DNA from: Verrucomicrobium sp. GAS474
GTDB lineage: Bacteria; Verrucomicrobiota; Verrucomicrobiia; Methylacidiphilales; GAS474
DNA: 64,000 nucleotides
Assembly: GCF_900105685.1 (NCBI RefSeq)
Contig: NZ_LT629781.1
Span: forward strand, 1,984,001 to 2,048,000
Reading direction: 5' to 3'
A program made the translations under genes and the position numbers. Below are positions 31,306-40,184 of the stretch, piece after piece. The notes beneath the pieces were generated by a model, which did no database searches, was not told the origin of the DNA, and worked only from the letters and a program-made list of their open reading frames with translations. Every line of letters starts with the position of its first letter. Position 1 is the stretch's first letter.

Positions 31306-33240
31306 TCAGCGGCTTTTAAGGACGGAGGTCCGGAGGGCCGAGACGGCGAGGAGGCCGAGCGTCGTCGATTGGGCCGGATTGACCGCGATGTCGAGGTAGT
31401 CGATCGGCTTGCCCGGTTCCGGGTTGATCCATTCGAGGGTGTAGAGATAGGCGTGCCGCTCGACCGCTTCCCCCGCTTCGCTTTGGTTGACCGGGGCCAT
31501 GCGGGCCTCGGGGAAGTCGAAGTGGGGAAGGTCGGGCCACCAGTCCTGGATGTTCGCCCGCAGGAACTCGGGCGAGACCGGGCCGGTCGGGTGATCGGCG
31601 GGGGGCTGGCCGAGGGGGACGAGGGCGATCTCGGCGACGGGCTTCTTCCCGCGAAGGAAACTGTACGTGGCGAACGGTTTCAGGAACCGGGCGTAGCCGC
31701 ACCCGTGAAGGAAGTAGACGGCCTCGACCTTCGCCCCGATCGGGACGCGGAGGCGGGTGGGGAGTTCCTGCGCGTTTCCCTTCGTGTTGACGCTCGACTG
31801 GAAGACGACGGCCCCGCAATCGACGCGACGCGGCCCGCCGAGGATGCGGAAGGGGACCCCGTGGATCGAGCGGACGCCGGGGGCCATGTTCTTGAGCGGA
31901 AGGTCTCCGAGCCAGCCGCGCCGGAAGTTGAGCGGCCGGTTCATGTGGGGGGCGAGGTCGAGCTCCAGGAAGCGCGAGGCGTCGACCCGCGCGATCTTCT
32001 CGTAGGGCCGGAGGAGCGCCGTCTCCAGGTTCGGATCGGGGCACGGTTCGAGGCGGGGGGCCTTGTCCTTCGGCCCCTGGACCGAGCGGAGGAAGGCGGG
32101 CGTGGCGCCGGGAGCTTTCTTCAGGCGGGGGAGGTCCCGGGCCGACGGGGGCGGGGCCGTCCGGCTGGGGCCGGTGGAGCCGCGCAGGATCAGCTCCGGC
32201 TGGATGCGGATGCTGAAGGGGCCCTGGGGCAGGCCGGGATCGTTCCGCTTCCGGGCGAGCCGCTGCACCATCCGGAAGGCGGTCTCCTGGATGAGGTTGA
32301 AGTTGGCCTCGATGACGGTGATCGGCGGGGTGAGGGTGCGGAGGATCTGGGCGTCCCGCAGGGAGACGAGGGAGAGGTCGCGGGGCAGGTGCTTCTTGCG
32401 CGCGTTCAGTTTCTCGACGAGGAAGGGGATGTTCGAGTCGTTCTCGGTGTAGTCGATCAGCGCGGTCACCTCGTTCCATTCCCCGGCGAGGCGGTCGACG
32501 AGGTCGGCGATGTCCTCGCGGAGGGGGAGGGAGTTGTTCGGAAGCTGGATCCGCCCGGCCGATGCGGCGCAGCCGTGCTGGGCGCAGAGGTTCTTCCAGG
32601 CGGTGACGATCTCCGTGAGGGAGGCGGTCCAGGGCGGGGGGCACATGAGGGCGAATTCCCGGTGGCCCTGCTCCAGGAGGTGCTCGAAGGCGAGTTCGAC
32701 GGCGCGGGGATAGTCCCCGAGGATCGACGGGCAGACGTCGACCGGATTGCCGACGCAGACGGCCGGGATGCCGTTGCCGACCAGCCGCGCCATCGCCTCC
32801 TCCCAGTAGCGGATGCCGTAGCCGAATGGGGGATCGAAGACGACGCCCTGCGTCTTCCCGTCGTCGAGCCGGTGGAGGAGGGCGACGGCCTCCTCCTGCG
32901 TCTCCCAGCTGTGGACCTCGAGGTCGATGCCGAGGTCCTTCGCCGTCTTGCGGTAGCTGCGGAGGTAGATGGAGCGGTGGGCGAGCACCAGGTGGCACGT
33001 GAAGGGGGCCGCGCCCGCCGGGGGCCGCTGCGAGGCGCCGAAGAGCCGGTAGCCCTGGCGGGAGACGAGGCCCTCCGCGACGAGGCGGGCCATGGCGCGA
33101 TTCAGCGCGTAATGCCGGATGCCGAGGGTCTTCGCCAGCGCGCGTTCGGAGGGGAGGCGGTCCCCGTCGCCGATCTTCGCCTCCTTCAACCAATTGCGGA
33201 GCAGGGTTTCCGCCTCGTGGACGAGCGTGCCGAAGGCCAT
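31306..33240 (-). CDS. Chimeric GntR/LacI transcriptional regulator with C-terminal beta-sandwich-like domain
   Basis: A 644-residue one-component regulator. Residues 1-70 are a GntR winged helix (GDRLPSERALAKTLGIRHYALNRAMARLVAEGLV). Residues ~80-350 are a LacI/periplasmic-binding-like sensor (TQGVVFDPPFGYG, PSILGDYPRAVELAFEHLLEQGHREFALMCP). This two-part layout is that of Bacillus AraR. Unusually, a Pro-rich linker leads to a further ~210-residue domain (430-640) with RSIHGVPFRILGGPRRV, KVEAVYFLHGCGY and YLYTLEWINPEPGKPIDYLDI. That pattern is otherwise familiar from sugar-processing and secreted proteins of this phylum. It lies between, and likely controls, the GH28-like and divergent GH78-like genes. 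Confidence 0.85.
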   Translation of the reverse strand: MAFGTLVHEAETLLRNWLKEAKIGDGDRLPSERALAKTLGIRHYALNRAMARLVAEGLVSRQGYRLFGASQRPPAGAAPFTCHLVLAHRSIYLRSYRKTAKDLGIDLEVHSWETQEEAVALLHRLDDGKTQGVVFDPPFGYGIRYWEEAMARLVGNGIPAVCVGNPVDVCPSILGDYPRAVELAFEHLLEQGHREFALMCPPPWTASLTEIVTAWKNLCAQHGCAASAGRIQLPNNSLPLREDIADLVDRLAGEWNEVTALIDYTENDSNIPFLVEKLNARKKHLPRDLSLVSLRDAQILRTLTPPITVIEANFNLIQETAFRMVQRLARKRNDPGLPQGPFSIRIQPELILRGSTGPSRTAPPPSARDLPRLKKAPGATPAFLRSVQGPKDKAPRLEPCPDPNLETALLRPYEKIARVDASRFLELDLAPHMNRPLNFRRGWLGDLPLKNMAPGVRSIHGVPFRILGGPRRVDCGAVVFQSSVNTKGNAQELPTRLRVPIGAKVEAVYFLHGCGYARFLKPFATYSFLRGKKPVAEIALVPLGQPPADHPTGPVSPEFLRANIQDWWPDLPHFDFPEARMAPVNQSEAGEAVERHAYLYTLEWINPEPGKPIDYLDIAVNPAQSTTLGLLAVSALRTSVLKSR

Positions 33241-33349
33241 GGAAAATCATTTAAACATTCAGGTAAGGTTCGACAAGGGAAAGTTCGGTTCCGGCCGGTC
33301 CGCCTTTACAAATCGACGACGTCCCCTCCAATGGGAGAAGGACCCCCAC

Positions 33350-35743
33350 ATGCGTATCGCGCTGATTTCCCCGCCGTTCCGAGCAAGCCTTGGTTATTCG
33401 GTCGCCGAACCGTGGAAGACGGTTTCCCAGTGGCCCGCCTCGTGGGTGCTCCCGCCGGAGGGGAGGGAGTGGGAGAAGCCGTGGGTGGCGGCCTTCCGGT
33501 GCGCCTTCACCGCGGAGCCCGCGAAACGGGGGGGACGCCGCCGCGAGCGGATCCACGTGACCGCCGACGAGCGCTACGAACTCTACCTCGACGGGAAATG
33601 GATCGGCCGCGGCGCGGAGCGCGGGGACCGGGGGCGGTGGCACTACGAGTCATACGCCCTTGATCTCGCGCCGGGGGACCATTGCCTCGTCGCCTGCGTC
33701 TGGGCGTTGGGCCGGTTCGCGCCGTGGGCCCAGGTCTCGATCGCCCCCGGCTTCTTCTGCTGCCCCGAAAGCGAGGCGCTGATCCCCCGTTTGGCGACCG
33801 GCCTCGGGCCGTGGGAGATCCTTCCTTTGCGGGACCGCGTCTTCGAGAGCATGGACGAGGCGGCGGGAACGGCCATGGGCGCGGGGCCGAGCGAGCGGAT
33901 CGATACCCGCCTCACTCCCTGGGGCTGGGAGGAGGGGAAGGGGACGGGATGGGCTTCGGTCCGCCTCGGCGAGGGCGGCTATCACGGAGAGCGCCCCCAA
34001 TCGACGACGCCGACCCATTGGCTCCGTCCCGCTTCGCTTCCCCCACAGCGGAGCCGCCCCTGGAAGCGATTCCGGATCTTCCGCGCGGAATCGATCGCGC
34101 CCGGCGACGGCCTCGCGCTGTTGAAAGAGGGAAAACCGGTGACACTCCCCGCCCGGACGAGGGCCGTCCTCCTCGTCGACCTGGACGATTATCTCTGCGC
34201 CTATCCCGAGCTCCGCTGGAGCGGCGGCGCGGGGAGCCGGATCTCCCTCGGCTGGGCCGAGGCCCTGCGCGATCCCGAGACGGGGGAGAAGCGGCGGGCG
34301 GCGGTGCCGCTCGACAGCCGCTTCGTCGGCCCCGCCGACGAGGTGATCGCCGACGGCGGCGCGGGACGCCGGTGGCGGCCCCTGTGGTGGCGCTGCGGCT
34401 GCTACGTCGAGCTGCGGGTCGAGGTCGGCGGGGAGCCGTTGACGCTCGAGGGCATGACGTTTTTCGAGACCGGCTATCCGCTGCGGGTCGAGAGCCGCTG
34501 GACGACGCCCGATCCCGAGCTGGCCCGCCTCTTCGCCGTCAACCGGCGGACGCTGGAGGCGTGCCTCCACGAGACCTACACCGATTGCCCCTACTACGAG
34601 CAGATGATGTACGTCGGCGACACCCGGCTCCAGTGCCTCCTCACCTATGCGCTGGGCCGGGAGGAACGGCCCCAGCGGAAGGCGCTCGAGCTCTTCGACG
34701 CCTCCCGGGCGAACCCGACCGGCCTCGTCACGGCCTCCTACCCCAGCGGGGGCGGCCAGCTCATCCCCCCCTTCGCGCTCTGGTGGATCGCCATGGTCCA
34801 CGACTTCGCCCGGTGGCGGGGACATCCCGATTACATCGCGGCGCGGCTCCCGGGCGTCCGCGCCGTCCTCGATCTCTTCCGCCGGGAGGCCGGCGTCGAG
34901 GGGGACGGAGAAGGGCTCGTGAGGGGCCTCGCCGGTTGGAATTTCTACGACTCGGAATATCGCCCGGGCGGGATCCCGAAGGGGTGTGTCCCCGGAGGCT
35001 CCTCCGCCGTCCTCCAGGCCCACTGGATTCTGGTGCTCGGGATGGCCGTCGAGCTGGAGGAGTACGCCGGGGAGCCCGAGTTGGCGGCCCGGTACCGGCG
35101 GTGGCGCCGGGCGGCGGTGACGGCCCTGTGGAAGACCTTCTGGGACGAGGAGCGGGGCCTCCTCGCCGACGATGCCGCCCATACGGCGTGGTCGGAGCAG
35201 GCGCAATGCCTCGCCCTGCTCGCCGGAATCTTCGACGGCCACGCGCGCAAAAAGGCCCGCGTCTGGAAGGGGCTGGAGGAGGGGACCGATCTCGTCCGGT
35301 CGAGTTGCTACTTCGCCCATTACTATCTCGAAGCCTGCCTCGACGCGGGCCGGGCCGATCTCTTCGCCGCCCGTCTGGAGACATGGCGGGAGGGACTCCG
35401 CGCCGGGTTCCGGACGACGCCGGAGAACTTCGGCACCACCCGTTCCGATTGCCATGCGTGGAGCGCCCATCCGCTCTACCACTACCTTACCGGCGTCCTC
35501 GGCATCCGGCCGGGAGCGGGGAAATTCGGCTTCGAGACGGTCGTGATCGCCCCGCAACTCGGCTCCCTGCCCGAGGCCTCGGGCGAACTGGCCCACCCCC
35601 TCGGCCCGATCTCGGTCCGGATCACCCGCCGAAAAGGAGGTTTTAGGGCCGAAATCGTCCTTCCAAACGGTTTAAAGGGCCTTTTCCGGGCAAAAGGGGT
35701 CGAAAAACCGCTCCGGGCCGGAAAACAGCACCTCGTGTGGTAG
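33350..35743 (+). CDS. GH78-like alpha-L-rhamnosidase family protein
   Basis: A 797-residue protein with N-terminal beta-sandwich domains (HVTADERYELYLDGKWIGRG), an (alpha/alpha)6-barrel from about residue 395, and a short C-terminal sandwich. The barrel entry motif HETYTDCPYYEQMMYVGDTRLQ contains the Glu expected for the GH78 general acid, although the canonical DCPQRDER form is altered. Rhamnosidases release rhamnose from rhamnogalacturonan, glycosides or glycans. No signal peptide is visible. The ATG at 33350 was chosen because upstream sequence is the divergent promoter region of the regulator (109 bp). Pairing with the GH28-like gene and a dedicated regulator points to intracellular processing of pectin-derived oligomers. 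Confidence 0.85.
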   Translation: MRIALISPPFRASLGYSVAEPWKTVSQWPASWVLPPEGREWEKPWVAAFRCAFTAEPAKRGGRRRERIHVTADERYELYLDGKWIGRGAERGDRGRWHYESYALDLAPGDHCLVACVWALGRFAPWAQVSIAPGFFCCPESEALIPRLATGLGPWEILPLRDRVFESMDEAAGTAMGAGPSERIDTRLTPWGWEEGKGTGWASVRLGEGGYHGERPQSTTPTHWLRPASLPPQRSRPWKRFRIFRAESIAPGDGLALLKEGKPVTLPARTRAVLLVDLDDYLCAYPELRWSGGAGSRISLGWAEALRDPETGEKRRAAVPLDSRFVGPADEVIADGGAGRRWRPLWWRCGCYVELRVEVGGEPLTLEGMTFFETGYPLRVESRWTTPDPELARLFAVNRRTLEACLHETYTDCPYYEQMMYVGDTRLQCLLTYALGREERPQRKALELFDASRANPTGLVTASYPSGGGQLIPPFALWWIAMVHDFARWRGHPDYIAARLPGVRAVLDLFRREAGVEGDGEGLVRGLAGWNFYDSEYRPGGIPKGCVPGGSSAVLQAHWILVLGMAVELEEYAGEPELAARYRRWRRAAVTALWKTFWDEERGLLADDAAHTAWSEQAQCLALLAGIFDGHARKKARVWKGLEEGTDLVRSSCYFAHYYLEACLDAGRADLFAARLETWREGLRAGFRTTPENFGTTRSDCHAWSAHPLYHYLTGVLGIRPGAGKFGFETVVIAPQLGSLPEASGELAHPLGPISVRITRRKGGFRAEIVLPNGLKGLFRAKGVEKPLRAGKQHLVW

Positions 35744-35827
35744 GGCCTTCTTTTATCTCCGATTCCTCTTCTAGGGGGGAATCCTTCTGCTACGCTCTGG
35801 GGCATCCCGAATCGATACCCCCACGAG

Positions 35828-36868
35828 ATGCCCACCCAATCCCTTCACAATCGCGCGCAAGGGCATCCGATTGAAGTCCCCAAGATCCGCGTCGGCAAGG
35901 AACTGATCCTCGCGACGAAACCGTTCGCCCGCGACCAGGCCGTGCGGAGTTGGTGGGTCGTTCTTTCCACCTTGGCGCTCTGGATCGGGGCGACCGCCGG
36001 GGCGCTCGGCCTGTTTGACGTCGGCCTCGGTTTGGGCTTGGCGATCCAGGCGGGGTGCAGCGTGCTGTGCGGCTTGTTCATCCTCCGCCTCTTCGTCATT
36101 TACCACGATCAGCAGCACCACGCGATCCTCCCCCGCTCGAAGGCGGCGGCGCTCCTGATGCGGATCGTCGGCATCCTCCTCCTCAGCCCGAGCAGCATCT
36201 GGAAGAGCTCCCACGACCACCACCACAAGCACAACTCGAAGATGCGCGGTTCCCAGATCGGCTCGTTCCCGATCATGACGAAGGCCCACTTCCAGAAGGC
36301 GTCGAAGAAGACGCAGCGCCTCTATCTCTTCATGCGCCATCCGGTGACGATCCTCTTCGGCTATCTCTTCGTCTTCCTGATCGGCATGTGCCTCCGCCCC
36401 TTCCAGAACAAGCCCCGGGAAAACAGCGACTGCCTGATCGCCCTCCTCGTCCACGTCGGGATCGGCGCGGGCTGGGTCCTCGGCTTCGGCTGGGGGGCGT
36501 GGCTCTGCGCCCAGGTCATCCCCCACTTCATCGCCTACGCCATCGGGACCTACCTCTTCTACGCGCAGCACAACTTCCCCGGCGTCTCATTCTTCGACAA
36601 GGACGGCTGGACCTACGAGAAGGCCGCCCTCGAATCGTCGAGCTACATGAAGACCGGCCTGGTGATGGCCTGGTTCACCGCGAACATCGGCTACCACCAC
36701 ATCCACCATCTCAACGCCCGGGTCCCCTTCTACCGCCTCCCCGAGGTCTGGCGGAAGATCCCCGAACTCCAGGAGGCGAAGGTCACCTCGCTGAGCCCGG
36801 GCGACATCTTCCGCTGCCTTCGCCTGAAGGTCTGGGACGTCGAGACGCAGCAGATGGTCGCCCTTTGA
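35828..36868 (+). CDS. Membrane fatty acid desaturase
   Basis: A 346-residue membrane di-iron enzyme with three histidine boxes: HDQQHH (His93-His98), HDHHHKH (His129-His135) and YHHIHH (His290-His294). Four hydrophobic helices lie between the boxes. The family inserts double bonds into acyl chains of lipids using O2 and an electron donor. The gene lies 25 bp before lpxD, in the same direction, which suggests co-expression of membrane-lipid tuning with lipid A synthesis, or simple adjacency. No ferredoxin or cytochrome b5 partner is nearby. Confidence 0.93.
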   Translation: MPTQSLHNRAQGHPIEVPKIRVGKELILATKPFARDQAVRSWWVVLSTLALWIGATAGALGLFDVGLGLGLAIQAGCSVLCGLFILRLFVIYHDQQHHAILPRSKAAALLMRIVGILLLSPSSIWKSSHDHHHKHNSKMRGSQIGSFPIMTKAHFQKASKKTQRLYLFMRHPVTILFGYLFVFLIGMCLRPFQNKPRENSDCLIALLVHVGIGAGWVLGFGWGAWLCAQVIPHFIAYAIGTYLFYAQHNFPGVSFFDKDGWTYEKAALESSSYMKTGLVMAWFTANIGYHHIHHLNARVPFYRLPEVWRKIPELQEAKVTSLSPGDIFRCLRLKVWDVETQQMVAL

Positions 36869-36893
36869 TTTTCCACCCCACCCCCGTCCCCCG

Positions 36894-37937
36894 ATGAGCT
36901 ACACCGTCTCCCAGATCGCGAAGGAACTCAGCGGGGAGGTCGTCGGAGACGGGGACCTCGTCCTCGCCGGCATCGCCCCCGCCGACAGCGCGAAGGGGGG
37001 CGATCTCACCTTCGCCGACCAGGAAAGCTACCTCGCCGCCGCCCTTGCCGGTGAGGCCTCGGCGATCCTCGTTCCCGCCGCGCTCGCGCCCGGGACCGAA
37101 GGGAGGGGAAAGACCCTCATCCGGGTCAAGGACGCCCGGATCGCCGTCGCCCGGGCCCTCGCGCTCTTCTTCCCCCCGCCCGCCTATCCTCCGGGCGTCG
37201 CCCCCGGCGTCTTCTTCGACACCACCTCGGAGATCGATCCGAGCGCCCACGTCGGCCCCCATTGCGTCATCGGCGCCGGGGTCCGCATCGGCGCGCGGGC
37301 CGTCCTGATGGGCGGCAACCACATCGGGGCGGGGAGCCGGATCGGCGACGATACGGTCCTTCATCCCAACGTCGTCGTCTATCCCGGCTCGCGCATCGGG
37401 AACCGCGTCGCCATCCATGCAGGAACGGCGATCGGCTCCGACGGCTACGGCTACGTCCTCGACCAGGGGAAGCACCGCAAGGTCCCGCAGATCGGGACCA
37501 TCGTGATCGAGGACGACGTCGAGATCGGGGCGAACGCCGCCCTCGACCGGGGGGCGCTCGGCGCCACCGTCATCGGCCAGGGGACCAAGATCGACAACCT
37601 CGTCCACCTCGCCCACAACGTCGTCGTCGGGAAGCATTGCCTCCTCCTCGGCCAGGTCGGCATCGCCGGGAGCACGAAGATGGGGGACTACGTCGTCATC
37701 GCCTCGCAGTCGGGGATCTCGGGCCACCTGAAGATCGGCAACCAGGCGCTCGTCGGCGCGAAGTCGGGCGTCATGCGGGACATTCCGGACGGGGGGCGGG
37801 TCCTCGGCCATCCGGCGGTCAGCGATATCCAGGCGAAACGGCAGTGGGTCGCGACGGCGCAGCTTCCGGAGACGGTGCGGCGGGTGAAGGCGTTGGAGAA
37901 GAGGGTGGGGGAGGGGGATTCCCCGGCTGGGGAGTAG
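36894..37937 (+). CDS. lpxD: UDP-3-O-acylglucosamine N-acyltransferase LpxD
   Basis: A 347-residue lipid A biosynthesis enzyme that adds the second hydroxyacyl chain to UDP-3-O-acyl-glucosamine. The N-terminal uridine-binding domain includes GDLTFADQESYLAA. The left-handed beta-helix shows hexapeptide repeats such as HPNVVVYPGSRIGNRVAIHA, the GSDGYGYV segment and HLAHNVVVG with the likely catalytic His241. Length and order are normal. Other lpx genes are absent from the window. A terminator-like hairpin follows directly after the stop. It marks the organism as an LPS-making diderm. Confidence 0.95.
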   Translation: MSYTVSQIAKELSGEVVGDGDLVLAGIAPADSAKGGDLTFADQESYLAAALAGEASAILVPAALAPGTEGRGKTLIRVKDARIAVARALALFFPPPAYPPGVAPGVFFDTTSEIDPSAHVGPHCVIGAGVRIGARAVLMGGNHIGAGSRIGDDTVLHPNVVVYPGSRIGNRVAIHAGTAIGSDGYGYVLDQGKHRKVPQIGTIVIEDDVEIGANAALDRGALGATVIGQGTKIDNLVHLAHNVVVGKHCLLLGQVGIAGSTKMGDYVVIASQSGISGHLKIGNQALVGAKSGVMRDIPDGGRVLGHPAVSDIQAKRQWVATAQLPETVRRVKALEKRVGEGDSPAGE

Positions 37938-38212
37938 AGAGCGTCCTTAGGACGCTGCTTCTTTGAGCGCCCGTTGGGGCTGGCGCGGTCGACCCTGTAC
38001 AGCTGGAGGCGATCCGCTTTATAGCCCAAGAGGGGCTTTGCCCCTCCTGGAACCTCCTGTTCTGAGGGCCTGAACTAGGCGGACGCGCTTTGGCGGCGCC
38101 TTGTCTCCTAACTGGATTAAAATCCGCTGCTTCCCCAGCGCCCGAGCGTATGAACTATAGGGAGAGACGGGGCCAATGCGCCTAGACTCCTATTGAGAGG
38201 TGTTGCTTCGGG
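37938..38212. repeat. Hairpin-rich intergenic element, copy B
   Basis: A 275-bp stretch between convergent lpxD and a small membrane-protein gene, with no credible ORF. The block 37990-38077 matches copy A (78-167) closely: GACCCTGTACAG, TGGAGGC, ATCCGC, then the identical hairpin core AAGAGGGGCTTTGCCCCTCC (hairpin at 38030-38046), CTCC and GGCCTGAACT. The rest of the element is not obviously shared. It carries no coding signal that I can support. Confidence 0.6.
37940..37956 (+). terminator. Terminator-like hairpin after lpxD
   Basis: AGCGTCC-TTA-GGACGCT is a perfect 7-bp stem with a 3-nt loop starting 2 bp after the lpxD stop, followed by GCTTCTTT. It suits Rho-independent termination, and it also forms the left end of intergenic element B. 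Confidence 0.6.
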
Positions 38213-38410
38213 TTAGCTCTTTTTCCTTAGTGCCAGGAAGAGCATCAGTCCTCCGAAGCCGATCAGCACGGCTCCCCATTCGATATTGATGTTGATCCCG
38301 AGGGAGCGCGCGTACATGGCGTTTCCGTGGGTTGCCCAGCCGTAGCCGGAGAGGATCAGCCCCAGCGTCGTGAAGAGGATGCCGATGGGGAGGCGGAGAT
38401 CGAGGTTCAT
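38213..38410 (-). CDS. Small two-helix membrane protein of unknown function
   Basis: A 65-residue protein with two hydrophobic helices (LPIGILFTTLGLILSGYG and IEWGAVLIGFGGLMLFLAL) and a short basic C-terminus RKKS. It lies 13 bp after the sodium/solute symporter gene in the same direction. Short partner proteins of this kind often accompany symporters in Verrucomicrobia and Planctomycetes, so a role as a small symporter subunit or modulator is plausible. A TTG start giving seven more residues would overlap the upstream gene; the ATG at 38410 is preferred. Confidence 0.75.
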   Translation of the reverse strand: MNLDLRLPIGILFTTLGLILSGYGWATHGNAMYARSLGININIEWGAVLIGFGGLMLFLALRKKS

Positions 38411-38423
38411 GGGGTCGCGTTCT

Positions 38424-40124
38424 TTAGGCAAAGATCAGGTTGAGGACGAGGGCGGCGAGGAGGATCAGGATGCCGAGGACGGCAGGCTTCTTGTGCCAGC
38501 AGGTCTCGGTGTCGTAGGCCTTCGGCGTCAGGGAATAGACGAGGCCGGCGAGTTCGGCGTCGCTCTTCGTCCTCGGCGTGGCGAGGGAGACCCCGAGGGT
38601 GACGGTGAAGCAGGCGCACCAGGCGACGATGGCGACCCAGAAGTTCTGCGCCATTTCCGACGGGAAGGAGAAGGCCTGCGCGATCCACGCGCCCCGGATG
38701 CCGGGCAGCCCGCCTGCGGAGAGGGAGAGGCCGTGGAAGACCGCCGCCGCCACCGTCCCGGAGAGGAGGCCGTAGAACGCTCCCGCCCCGGTCGTCCGCT
38801 TCCAGAACATCCCGAGCAGGAAGGTGGCGAAGAGCGGCGCGTTGACGAAGGCGAAGACGAGCTGGAGCGCGTCCATGATGTTGTTGAAGGAACGGGCGAG
38901 GTAGGCGAAGCCGATCGAGGCGAGGATGCCGAAGAGGGTCGCCGCCTTGCCGACCCGCAGGAAGTGGGCGTCGTCCTTCCCCTGGCCGAAGCGGGATTGG
39001 TAGATGTCGTAGGTCCAGACGGTGTTGAAGGCGGTGACGTTCCCCGCCATCCCCGACATGAAGGAGGCGAGCAGCGCCGTGAGGCCGAGGCCGAGGAGCC
39101 CCTCGGGGCAGTAGCGGAGGAGGAGGGAGGGGATCACCATGTTGTAGTCGGGACGGCCCTCGGGGTTGAGGGGGATCGCGTAGCCGGAGGCCGCGTTCGT
39201 CGCCAGCGCCACGGCGATCATCCCGGGGACGATGACGAGGAAGGGGAAGAGCATCTTCGGGACCGCGCCGACGAGGGGCGTGCGGCGGGCCGCCGACATC
39301 GAGTGCGCCGCCATCGCCCGCTGGACGACGAGGAAGTCGGTGCACCAGTAGCCGAACGAGAGGACGAAGCCGAGGCCGAAGACCATCGTGAACCACTCGA
39401 CGCCCATGGGGTTCTCCGTCGTCCCCATCTGCCGCCAGGAATGGGTGAAGGCCTCCGGGAGCCGCGCCGCCATCCCCTCCCAGCCGCCGAGGTCGCGGAG
39501 GCCGAGGTAGACCAGGGGCGCGAAGCCGAGGACGATGAGGAAGAACTGCATCACCTCGGTGTAGATGGCGCTCGTGAGGCCCCCCTTCAGGACGTAGAGG
39601 AGGACGACGACGGAGGAGAGGGCGATCGAGACGTCGTAGTTCCAGCCGAGGAGGAGGCGGAGGAGCGAGGCGAGGGCGTGGAGGGAGACGCCGGAGGAGA
39701 TCACCGTCATCAGGGCGAAGGTGAAGGAGTTCAGCGCCCGGGTCCGCTCGTCGAAGCGGAGCTTCAGGTACTCCGGGACCGAGCGGGCCTTCGAGCCGTA
39801 GTAGAAGGGCATCATGAAGACGGCGAGGAAGACCATCGCCGGGATCGCGCCGACCCAGTAGAAGTGGCTCGTCATGATCCCGTACTTGGCCCCCGAGGCG
39901 GCCATGCCGATCACCTCCTGCGCGCCGAGGTTCGCCGAGAGGAAGGCGAGGCCGGTGACCCAGACGGGGACCGACCGGCCCGAGAGGAGGAAGTCCCCCG
40001 CGTTCCGGATCTTCCCGTGGAGGGCGAAGCCGACGCCGATCACGACGGCGATGTAGACGGCGAGGATCGAGTAATCGACGAGGCCGAGATGGAAGATCGC
40101 GGCGGAAGGGGGGAGGGGAGGCAT
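38424..40124 (-). CDS. Sodium:solute symporter (SSS family), first copy
   Basis: A 566-residue permease with about 13-14 transmembrane helices. Family landmarks are GKIRNAGDFLLSGRSVPVW, LGAQEVIGMAASGAKYGI, and the GLLGLGLTALLASFMSGMAGNVTAFNTVWTYDIY segment that corresponds to the sodium-site helix. SSS transporters import sugars, amino acids or organic ions with Na+; I cannot call the substrate. It shares only the superfamily with the second symporter at 55470, which lies in the mannan-type operon. A 65-residue membrane protein follows 13 bp downstream. Its start is 60 bp after the DUF1003 gene's stop. Confidence 0.92.
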   Translation of the reverse strand: MPPLPPSAAIFHLGLVDYSILAVYIAVVIGVGFALHGKIRNAGDFLLSGRSVPVWVTGLAFLSANLGAQEVIGMAASGAKYGIMTSHFYWVGAIPAMVFLAVFMMPFYYGSKARSVPEYLKLRFDERTRALNSFTFALMTVISSGVSLHALASLLRLLLGWNYDVSIALSSVVVLLYVLKGGLTSAIYTEVMQFFLIVLGFAPLVYLGLRDLGGWEGMAARLPEAFTHSWRQMGTTENPMGVEWFTMVFGLGFVLSFGYWCTDFLVVQRAMAAHSMSAARRTPLVGAVPKMLFPFLVIVPGMIAVALATNAASGYAIPLNPEGRPDYNMVIPSLLLRYCPEGLLGLGLTALLASFMSGMAGNVTAFNTVWTYDIYQSRFGQGKDDAHFLRVGKAATLFGILASIGFAYLARSFNNIMDALQLVFAFVNAPLFATFLLGMFWKRTTGAGAFYGLLSGTVAAAVFHGLSLSAGGLPGIRGAWIAQAFSFPSEMAQNFWVAIVAWCACFTVTLGVSLATPRTKSDAELAGLVYSLTPKAYDTETCWHKKPAVLGILILLAALVLNLIFA

Positions 40125-40184
40125 GGGGAGCGAAAGTCTCCCCGGAACGGTACTGATTCCGCCCTCCGGCGTAAAGGGGAACGG

